Part shown: one piece after another, positions 54,700-64,000 of the stretch
Position numbering within the stretch: position 1 is the first letter of the stretch
Layout: the number at the start of each line of letters is the position of its first letter
Program-made: the position numbers and the translations under genes
The notes under the pieces: generated by a model
The model's database searches: none
Told to the model about the DNA's origin: nothing
The model's input: only the letters and a program-made list of their open reading frames with translations
Origin: Symsagittifera roscoffensis
Lineage: Eukaryota > Xenacoelomorpha > Acoela > Convolutidae
DNA: 64,000 nucleotides
Assembly: GCF_963678635.1 (NCBI RefSeq)
Contig: NC_087068.1
Coordinates: 48,813,724-48,877,723 of the forward strand
Reading direction: 5' to 3'

Positions 54700-55430
54700 C
54701 GATTAGCAAGGGTATTGCAATCGTCTGCTAGACTTTTTAAATCGTAAATGAGTTTGTTCACAGAATGGTCAAAATTAGAAATGGTAAATTTAGGTTCAGT
54801 TCATAATAAAGTCATGTTTCTTGGCGTCTCCCGCACACGTGGTCTGGAGGTTACCAATACGCCTGGGACGTCAAAGGCCATTGGTTCGAATCTGAATCTG
54901 ACAGTACCTGTTTTTTTAAACGGAAAGTATTCCGGTTCAAAAAAAAAATGTCGGCTTATCATTTGTCTGCTTATGTATTGTCGGCTTAGATGCTTTTAGT
55001 GCTTTGATTTTTTCTGCTATTTGTAATTTTACTAACATGTTTTTTTTTGTTTTTTTCTTCGAAAAATTTATTCTGCACAAATTATTTTGGCTTATTTTTA
55101 GTGACCAATTTTTGAGTAGTTTTAGGAAAACAGAATGCTTACCTCAGGATCGCACAAAATGCTTAAAATTTTAATAGAATTTATAGTTTTTCATAGCAAT
55201 TTTTTTTCGGCTTTTTAGTTTTTTCCTTTTTGTTCCGTTTGATAGGTTTAGGCTTCTATTAAATCGGCTTGAACGATTGCGTCTTTTGACAAACGAAAAA
55301 AGCTTGTATGTGCGTGTGTACGCGCGCGCGTCTGAGGGTGAGGGGGGACTAAATAACTTAGCGACCTCATATTGTTTCTTTTGACGAGCAAATAAAGTTG
55401 TGTGTTTGCATTTTGAGGATGAGTGATTTT
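54700..55430 (+). mobile_element. R2 repeat copy downstream of VPS35
   Basis: Matches 52760 onward: AATGGTCAAAATTAGAAATGG, GTGGTCTGGAGGTTACC, TTGGTTCGAATCTG and the TCGGCTTA-rich body. It includes a GTGTGTACGCGCGCGCGT microsatellite at 55312-55335. It lacks a clear 3' stem-loop. Confidence 0.65.
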
Positions 55431-56879
55431 CTCGTTGTTTTTTGTTTTTAGCACGAAAAAAGCCCAAAAACTATTCGCTTGATCACGACTGTTGCCAATT
55501 TTTTGCCTACTGTTTTTTAGCGTTTAAATCGAGCTTCACAAATTGTTCAAAAAAACTACTTATCAGTTTTGGAATTTGCCATATCAGAAACAATTATTTT
55601 TCAAATTTGACCTTATTCTATTAAATCAGAATAGGTGGAGCAAGTTTAGTACAAGATCAAGGATTAATAACAGGATTAATTCCATCCGGTTGATAGCAGT
55701 TAAGTGTTATCGGTCCAGAGACGAACTATTTATTAATTCGCCTGACCGTTGTCGAAGCGGAGCACCGACGCATTCCCCCAAAAAAAAATTTTCGTAAAAC
55801 AATTTGCGCATGGAGCGTGGTCGTCCAGAATCAAAACATAGCGTTTTTCCTGTTCCTCTTCTGTTGCTTAAGAAGAGATGTTTTTTTGGGAGTTTGTTTT
55901 GAGAGAAAACCTTTGCTAATCGTCAGAAATCACAGTCATATACATGTTCTGATATTTGTATGAAATTAGTTTTGGATTATTGGACTTTTCTGCCTTGCAC
56001 TCACACGTTCTGCGAGTGTTTATGTTTTAGAGTTGTGAGAAAGCATGACGATTTGCTGGTTCAATGTTATTGTTCTGAAACTTTTCGAAGAAAAAGACAG
56101 AATATTTGTGCTCAGGGCGGTTTTTAAAATTATTCGAAAAGTATGGTTGTCCTGAGCTCAAATTTGAATAAAGGTGTTTCACCTGTGAACAATTTTTGTA
56201 AAGTTAAGGAGTTTTGAAGGTTGCCATTTTCCATTTTGGGACAATAAAAGCGCGATAAATTTACTGCTAAAACGCGTGTAACCATAGATTTAATCCGTCT
56301 CAGAAATCGATCCAAAACGGATTGCGGCAAGCTATTTGGGCTTTTAAATATTATGCTCAATACAATTTATTTTCTACTTTACAGCGTGAGAGGGGGTGTT
56401 TTAAACGAAAAACTCAAAAAAAAATTTTTTTCCAACTACTTTTCATTAAAATACTCCATAGAAATTAAAAGCTGTCGTAACATTCAGGGCTTTGCCCTGA
56501 TACGGGCAGTATTGTCTTACTTTTAGTATCAACAATTGGTATCATAACGCTTGCGATTAGCAAGTGTTATCAAATCGGAATGTAGATTTTTTTTCGGGTT
56601 AACAACTAGTTTAAAAAATCAGTTGAATCATTTATGGGTGCGTAATAGCTGGGTGGGTACTAAGTTACTATCAACCACTGGGTGGGTACTAGTTACTACA
56701 GTTACTTCAAATTCCGCTTTTATTTCGGCTCAACTGGTGTCTGCTCAAAGATTGTAGGCCTTGTTTCCGATACGTAAAATTGTTTACTTTTTAATTTTAA
56801 CTGTCTTGCTTGGCATGTTTGGCTAGAATTCCTGCTCGATAAAGACAGGTAAAATGAAAACTTTTGGGATTTTGTTTTA
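55431..56879. other. Non-coding stretch, nothing firm
   Basis: No gene is recognisable. A small local duplication (TGGGTGGGTACTAxGTTACTA) lies at 56650-56700. Confidence 0.5.
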
Positions 56880-58010
56880 TATTTTCTCAAAAACCCTTTT
56901 TACCGATTTTCAAAATCTGAGTTTTTTGTTTCAGGGAATAGAGTATATTGGGAAAGTTTTCCTCTATGAGCGACTATGCCCAAACTTTTTTCACATAAAA
57001 CTATGGCCCTAGGAATAGTGAATTTTTTGGCTTTTCGACCGTTTTTTGGATCTTTTTGATTATTCACAAAAACTAACCTCCCAAATCTGCGGTTGTCGGT
57101 TCTATGGAGATAACGGGTAATGAGAAGCTTCCCTGTACTAGCGACTACTCATAAAATTTTCACACTAAATTCTTGTCTTCGGAAAAGTCAGTTTTTGAGC
57201 GTTGTTTTTCTAAATTTTTTCAATTCCACCAAAATTACCGTCCCATATCTGGAATTTTGGGTTCAATCGAAAGAACGGGCTGAGGGAAGCTCCTTCGCAG
57301 CCACGTCTACATCCAACTTACCCAAAAAAATATGGCCCTCGGAAAAGTCAAAATTTTGATTTTTTTTACCTTTTTTTTAGACTTCTTGATTTTCTTGAGA
57401 ACTACACTGCCAAACCTAGGATTTGAGGTTCAATCGAAATTACAGGTTAGGCGAATCTCTTCTGCATAAGCGGCTTCGCGCAAAGTTTTTAAACAAAAAG
57501 CTATGATTCTCGTAAATGTCAACTATCTGATATGTTGACAGTTTTTTGGAATTTTCTCGATAGCTATCCTGCCAAACCTGATATCATAGGTTTAACCGAC
57601 ACAACTGGTTGTTGTTGACTTTCCTTTGTAGTCTACTAAGCCCAGTTTTTTTGAAAAAAAAGTGATGTCCTTCAAACCAAGTGATGCTCGAAAATTATCG
57701 TGCCAAGCACCAGATTAAGTGTTCAATCAAGAAACCCGATTTTGGGAAACTTTTTTTACTTTACCGGCCATCATCTGCTTTAACCAGAAAAAAATCTACG
57801 AATTTCAGATATACGAAGTTTTGGATCTTGGCCGTTTTTCGGAAACTTTTTTTATTTTTTCTTAAAATCTACTCTATCAAATTTGAGATGAAAATTTCAA
57901 TCGAAAAAAGCTGTTGCGCAATTTTTTTCCGCAGAAGCGGCTAATTTATATTTTTGTAAGAGAAATATGACGTTTTTGGAAAAATCCAAAATATCAAATT
58001 TTCACTCTTC
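56880..58010 (+). repeat. Degenerate tandem repeat, about 165 bp period
   Basis: Marker phrases GGTTCTATGGAGATAACGGG (57098), GGGTTCAATCGAAAGAACGG (57259), GAGGTTCAATCGAAATTACAG (57427), GGTTTAACCGACACAAC (57590), GTGTTCAATCAAG (57719) and TTTCAATCGAAAA (57892) mark six units of about 130-175 bp. Each has an intervening CTATGGCCCTCGGAAAAGTC-like block. It is the same family as 6420-7350. Confidence 0.7.
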
Positions 58011-58224
58011 TCATTTAATTTAATTGAGAAAAACTAAGGTTTTGAGTAATGTCGTCCAGTTTTTGGAATTACGCATTTTGAGCTGCATCAGTACAACGGA
58101 TTCAAAAATTATCAAACGCGTAAATTCAGCTGTAGCTGGGCCCTAGGTGTCCTTCGTCGGTTTATCCGAAAATTTTGGTTCACTTGAGGTTTTTTCACAT
58201 TTTTTTTTTCTTTTTTTTTTCTGA

Positions 58225-58262
58225 TTGAGTTGTATCGCAAGTGGTGCGAAGCTCGTCTTCGC
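58225..58262 (+). repeat. Shared 3' tail copy near 58.2 kb
   Basis: TATCGCAAGTGGTGCGAAGC then TCGTCTTCGCCTCAG; the second stem arm has one change. Confidence 0.65.
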
Positions 58263-58419
58263 CTCAGTTCTTAGTCTTGCAGCATCAATTACCACTTAAG
58301 CAAACGGTAAAATCTATATATCTTTCGTTTAATTTGACATTGCTAAGAGTTGTTTGCTAAGAGGCTCTCACTTAGTGGATTGCAAGCAAACAACAGAAGA
58401 GTTTTACAGAAAGAGTCAC

Positions 58420-60200
58420 CACGGTGAAGATGGGGAACGTCTGCTTAGTGTCAGTCTACCAGCCCTTCAGGAGCAATGGCGAGGAAGGAATTGAGAGGTT
58501 CCGGAAAGACGCGGAGAACAAGCGAGAACACCCAAAGACGTGACTTTGATCATCGGAGGCGACTTTAACTCGCATGTGCTAAGACAGAGCCAGAGAGATG
58601 GAGTGTGCGGAAAGTATGTCCTAAGCACCAGGGCAGGCGATTCAGGATTGAATCTCTTAGACTGGTGTGACGAAAATAACCTCAAACACGTCAACACTTT
58701 TTACGGGCGAGAGCTATATGGTTCAACCAGATGCACAATAGATGGTGCGAATTGGATGGCTTCCTGCTGAAACCCGAGCTGAGACACCGGCTGGTGAGAA
58801 AGATGCTAGTAAAGCAGAGCATGACACTCTCTGACAACAAGCCTGTCTCGACAGAGTGGAGAGACGCCCGGCGCCGATAAACTGGGAGAAGTTGAAACAG
58901 AAGGAGAACACAGACAAGTTCAATAGGAGAACATGAGGACTCTTCCAGGACTCTCAGCGGGGAGACTGATACGACATCGCCCGAGTACTGACGCAAGCGG
59001 CAAAGGAAGTCTGTGGGATCCAAAAGTGGGAGACAAGTACTTTGGACGATCGGTTACGAAGAAGAAGTGAAAGAACTACACACCTGCATTTCAGGCTTGG
59101 TGCTACGCCGCAACGAACTAATGGGAAGAAGACCGACGAGAAGTACAGGCAGATAGCGAGTTAGAATTGGCAAGGGGGTTGTTGAAAATGGAGAGGAAGA
59201 GGATGAAGAGAAGGCTTCACCAATTGGGAAGAGAGTGGTGGTAAACTATCATCGACCAGTGCGCGACAGCGACAGAGAAGGGAGACCCGGATGCCGTCTA
59301 CAGCACTCCCCAAACCGGAACCACCTTAAGCACGGATGACTTACAGCATAACTTTCAGAAGGTATCCAATGAGCGTTTCGAGACCGAGCCAGTAGACCAT
59401 ATGAAGGCAGTCAGCAAATGAGACACTATAGGCGCGAGGAGTTTTCCAAAAGGCAAAGAACTCGATCATCAGAGAGATTAAAGAAGCTATGAAAGAAGTG
59501 ACTCGACATCTGGAAATGACGGAGTGCTCGTGAATTACATCAGAAGAGCGAGCACACAAGTAGAGGAAACAGTTGTGAATCTGGTCATCTATATGTTGAA
59601 AGAACGTGTGGACAAGTGGGAAGACTCGTTGAAAAGTTGGCAGATCAATCCTCTTCACAAGAAAGCTTGAACGACTACAGGCAAGTGTACCTTTTTCCTC
59701 TGGCGAGCAGAATCCTGGCGGGGGTTGTGTAAAAAAAAACTGCAGTGGCGGAGTGAGGACCTGGGTCTCCTGGACGAGAACCAGAGCGGGTTCAGACCTG
59801 GCAGATCGACGGCTGATGCAAGCCAGATCATCATGCGCATCCATGAGGACGTGACGGACATGAGGAAGCGACGCATAAGAGTGAGCAAGCCGAGCGAAGC
59901 AAAGACCCTGAGGCACGCCTGCTGGATCTGACTAAGGCCTAATTGAGAGTGGAAAAGCCGGCTTTGTGGGAGATGTTGAGACGATATGGTCTCAAAAGCG
60001 CTTTCCTGGAGAGTTTGAGGGATCTTCACGAGTTGACGACGTACTGCATCAAAGGCAGAGGAAAGGGCAGCACATTTTGGCACCCTGAGAGAGCATTTAC
60101 CACCAATTTGTCATGCATGTGTGTTGCGGAGAGAGCTAGAGATGCTAAGGCGAAAGAAAAGATCAGAACTGTTGGAATTAGATTGCGCTGGACCACAGGG
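58420..60200 (+). pseudogene. Decayed RTE-like LINE (endonuclease and RT)
   Basis: In broken frames: VCLVSVYQPFRSNGEEGIERF and TLIIGGDFNSHVLRQSQRDG (EEP motif GGDFN) at 58440-58620, LDWCDENNLKHVNTFYGREL at 58660-58720, DENQSGFRPGRSTADASQI (RT fingers) near 59780 and VEKPALWEMLRRYGL (after the palm A motif LLDLTKA) near 59950. The palm DD motif is missing. GC content is higher than in the flanks, consistent with a younger or differently composed insertion. Frameshifts and stops make it inactive. Confidence 0.72.
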
Positions 60201-63200
60201 AACAAATTACCGAACCAGTGTCGTTTTCTCCAGTGCCAGGGAGCAACCAGTGTCTTTTTCTCCCTATCTCTTTTTCTCACTATCAAACTCAAAATGTTGG
60301 AAAAAACTCATTACTGGACACAGCTGGCGCTGGTTCGAATTATTTAGTATTTTGACATATCAATAAATAATCCTTGATGTTGCAAACACAAAAAATTTAA
60401 GTCAAGTCGAGGTTGAGATTTAAGCGCAGATTGCAAAAATAAAGTTCTAACTATTACCTTTAAAGATGTATTTCATCTATCAAATTAAATGTTTTTTTTT
60501 CAGACATCATCAAATTTTTTCAGACATCAATCAAAAGGAACTTGTGGTCAGGCTCTAAGGAGCGAAAAGGATAAAAATTGTAAAAAAAAACAGGCTAATT
60601 ATTCTGTTGGTGCTGTATCTAACATGCAACCGATTGTGACTGTTATCGAACATTTTACAGAAATGAAATAGAAAACCAACTCAGGCCTCAAGTAATTGGG
60701 GGAAAAGTTAAGAATTGAAAATCAAGTATCATCAAGAAACTTTAGCGCGCAAGAAAACAATTGAAGCTTGCGCTCTGGCGAAATTCACAAAAAAAAACAG
60801 TTCTAAAAATCTTACAACAAAGGGCAGAAGCAGCATTTGATCGCGTATTTAGCGTCGTGCTTAGTTCAGTACGTGCCTCATGAAAAAACTCTTGAAAAAA
60901 AGAAGTTTTGTAGCAAAAAGTTGTGAATTAAAAACTCTTTGCACGGAGATTGGAACAAACTTTAGGAACAAAAAGTTCAACGCTTTCTGTCTACACTCTA
61001 TGCCTACGCAAGAATTTACAGTCCCTGACTTTTCTGAATCAAGTGGAGTAGCAGAAGGGTACAACCGATCAGTATCCAAGTAAGGTATAGAAAAAAAACA
61101 TCAAGATTATTCCAAAAAACGACCAAATCAAAAATACTTGGGAATTTTTTGTCGTCTTGATTATGTAAAAGCTAATGCTTAACCAAAATGAAGAATTATC
61201 GCGAGAGCTTAAACTTTTCCTTGGTGACAATGCAATAGTACGATCTATTTAGTTCAAGGCTTAAACAATTGAGGCCTATTTAGAGTGAAGTACTTCATTT
61301 TAAACAACAAATTTTCCCTACTCAACAAGAAACAACTGATATTTACCGTCATGAACACATCTTTTTTCAATTTAGGCTAGAGCAAGGAATTGAGTGCACT
61401 TTTAAGAAATTGATTTTATGAGCAGTGAAACCAGCAAAATCAAAAAACTAAAACACATCGGCAGTTGTCGAATAATGAATTGATGAGACCAATGGAGGCT
61501 AGGACAACGAAGACATCTTTTCCGTCATGAAGACATCTTTTTCAAATTAGGCTAAAGCAATGAAGTGAGTGTAGTTTTAACTAATTGATATTATGAGCAG
61601 TGAAATCAGCAAAATAAAAAAAACCAGCAAAATATAACTTTTTACAACGTGAAATTGCGGAAATTATTTGAAAAATGATCCACCTGGATGCGTTTGATCG
61701 GTCGGAAGAATTTGGAACTTTAAAACTAAAAAAACTGCACAGAATCCCGTAAAGAAATCTTAGGCGACGAAACAAAAAGTGTAACTGACAACAGAAAGCA
61801 AGTGTAGTTTTTTATACAACCCGAAAAATGCAAGCATGCAAACCAATCTAGTGATCAAGATAAATGACATAAAGCAAAGCAAATTGAATTAATTTTTTTC
61901 TTGGATTGTCATAGACGAAATTTTACTTGAAAAGCTAAAGACAAAAATGTTTTTTCTTCAGGCAAATGGCTTTACAAGGTGAAATTAATCCGAAGTGGGT
62001 GGTCAACAAGCAACAATAAACTAAAAACACACAAATTGAAGTTCTTGAGCACTCCGAAACTTTACAAACTATATGTTTCAGAACGCTTGCAGCTTTAGTA
62101 GCCAAAAAGTCTTTCAATTTTAGGCAATTAATTGTCAAAACCTCATAAAATATTATCAAAAATTGAGCAAGGAGTTTATCTTGAACAGCCAAATGATTGC
62201 GAAAAACACTTCCAAAATTACCCGTTTTGTATATTAAACTACTCAATATACGGGCTGAATTAACAATTAGCAAAAATTTTATTGAGCTAATTTATAGTAG
62301 AAGCAAAATAGATTATTGCCTTTCTGAAAGATTGAAAAAAAGCAGGTTTCGTATTTTGACGACTAAAATTTTGATAGTTTCGCATGAACACGAAATAGAG
62401 GACTTTCAAATCATGCATGAAAACAAATATTGAGTGAATAATTGAGAAGTTGAGTTGTATTTTTATTACGAAGTGAAAAAACTGAAAACGCAATCAATCT
62501 AGAGCCAGAAACTTTTACAAAAGGTGTCCTGACTGGGTTGAGATGAATGATTGTAAGCCGACAGAAACACCTGTAGTAATGAAGAGAAACACAGCAACAA
62601 TTCAAAAACTCAACAGCCCAATTTTTCTACAAAAACATAACATGACAGTTGATGTTGTGTCTTTTTTCTTCGAAATCGCTGTTCTCAAAATGAACTGTTT
62701 ATTTTGTACTATTGGAAAAAATCTTTTAACCTTATGCATGACTCTATGCAAAACAAACAGAAGATAGAAACTGCAGCAAACCTTTTGAGGAAAGTTGTAC
62801 AAATTGCTTATCAGGCATATTTATAAATCGGAATCTGATGTGACCAAAATTACTCCTTACCATGCTCGCAAAAAAAACTGTTTTTTGTTTGTTTGGGGTC
62901 TATTTATGCCTCAATTTTGATAAGTTTTTGATCGAAATAAAAGTCTCTCGACAATTAGTTTCACCTAATAATCTAGATATCTCACTCTAAATTTCTGAAA
63001 ATTAATCACAGGGTCTCTTATTCTCTAATACTGTTTGTAGTTCTAAAACTGCGTGCAACATTGTTACCCGGAGTGTGCCATATTGTTTTCCTCGATGTCA
63101 AGTGTTGCTGCTGAGCAAATGTAAACGAAGAATGTAACAGCAAAAAGTTTGTAACGGCAAAAAGAATGTAACGGCAAGAACTATAATTGCATATAATACA

Positions 63201-64000
63201 AGGACAGCATAGCCGAGCGTTAACGCAAAGAATTTTTTGAACGTTCTGACGGGTTCGACGTAATTTCGAATACCTCATAGGTCGTTTCCTCCATAAGACT
63301 CAAAGTTGAGCCGAACTTGAGAGAACATAAAGTATACAATCCGTAAACAGGTTCAAACTCCCAAAAACATTTATTGGTGATATGAATGAAAAATTTTTAA
63401 ACTTTTTATCTTCAAATAAACTGATGTGCTAAGAAATTTGTGCGCTAATTTTTGATGAATGCTTAGAATAGCAGAACACGGTAACAGCTCCTTGAGGGTT
63501 TTTTGTAAAATACTCTGACTATAAAAGCAAGCCTCGCAACTTTTTTGAAACTTTAAAGCCAAGATTTTGGACCCTAAGATAAAAACCAGTGGTTTTTTGG
63601 TGAAGTTTTGGGCCAAACAATTAGACGCAGTTTGTTCGAACCTGGCAATTATCCGGCTATCAAAAAAGCAAAAAACTTTTAACACAACATAGCGCCCTCG
63701 ACCGGAGCGCTTGAAAATTTCGGTCTAATAGACATCAATTGAAAAATCTCAGTCGTATGAATTAGTTTGAGCTCCAGCGACCTCCGGTTTACTCTGATTG
63801 CTTGAAAGGACTTTGACCTATTTCATACGATGATCCCTAAATCTAGTTCGTAATAGTTACTCGGAAATGGTAGCTGGCTAGGACTTTCATCACCACGCAA
63901 GACGGCTCGATTAGATTCATCTCCAATGTTTCTTCGTCTGCCGGTTGGATGGGTTTTGAGTGGCCCACTCCCCTCATCGTAAAGTTTGTTATCAACATGC
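60201..64000. other. 3.8 kb without recognisable genes
   Basis: Only short frames. A diverged direct duplication of about 110 bp is seen at 61340-61450 and 61515-61625 (CCGTCATGAACACATC and CCGTCATGAAGACATC, each ending GAGCAGTGAAA(C/T)CAGCAAAAT). A weak tRNA-like stretch (CATAGCCGAGCGTTAACGC, then ACGGGTTCGACG) at 63207-63270 may be a SINE relic. Confidence 0.5.

Noticed and set aside
4288-58262. Helitron 3' ends, because of the terminal hairpin
   Set aside because: Helitrons end in CTRR a few bases after the hairpin. Here the hairpin is followed by CTCTGTG, and no Rep-helicase coding or 5' TC end is seen. Helentron-type ends cannot be fully excluded.
59341-59916. 191-codon minus-strand ORF
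   Set aside because: It lies opposite the RTE-like RT remnants and shows no domain of its own; it is a shadow frame of GC-richer LINE sequence.
63207-63270. tRNA-like sequence near the right end
   Set aside because: Only weak A-box and B-box resemblance, no second copy in the window; mentioned only as a possible relic.
1-64000. CRISPR array, operon or prokaryotic features
   Set aside because: Introns, LINEs and SINEs show that this is eukaryotic DNA. No regularly spaced identical short repeats with unique spacers were seen.

Overview
The window is eukaryotic nuclear DNA, most likely from an invertebrate animal; the sequence does not allow a closer placement. Both protein-coding genes are split by GT-AG introns. 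About four fifths of the window is AT-rich intronic or intergenic DNA full of decayed retroelements. Coding exons are clearly more GC-balanced than their surroundings.

Layout. 1-3362: no recognisable gene. 3363-16983: a 13.6-kb imperfect palindrome with two inverted arms of about 6.24 kb (3363-9609 and 10744-16983) around a 1.13-kb single-copy centre. The arms carry several retroelement pieces: a LINE with a 2A-like motif and an endonuclease, a C-terminal RT piece of another LINE, the 3' end of a third, an LTR-like block and a degenerate tandem repeat. The centre holds the RT domain of the right-hand LINE copy. 17143-26850: Aquarius (AQR), a spliceosomal SF1 helicase, in four coding exons and starting only about 160 bp beyond the palindrome. 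29472-54244: VPS35, the retromer core subunit, in fifteen coding exons on the same strand. All exon phases of both models close exactly, giving 1536 and 915 residues. 54245-64000: repeats, a degenerate satellite-like array (56.9-58.0 kb), a decayed RTE-like LINE (58.4-60.2 kb) and 3.8 kb with nothing recognisable.

The two genes are unrelated housekeeping genes in head-to-tail order; nothing suggests shared function. Their introns are filled with dispersed repeats of a few families, almost all in the sense orientation. Two stem-loop motifs recur in these repeats. One is GCGAAGC-NNN-GCTTCGC followed by CTCTGTG, at the 3' ends of several families including tRNA-derived SINEs. The other is CCAAC-loop-GTTGG, in which one copy shows a compensated change. 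A LINE at 37.95-40.34 kb, itself carrying a 2A-like motif and a cysteine-rich finger, sits inside one of these repeats.

The strongest leads are the palindrome next to the AQR start, the LINE whose 2A-like motif is split between two reading frames at an A6 run in both copies, and the shared 3' stem-loop that may mark elements mobilised by one reverse transcriptase.
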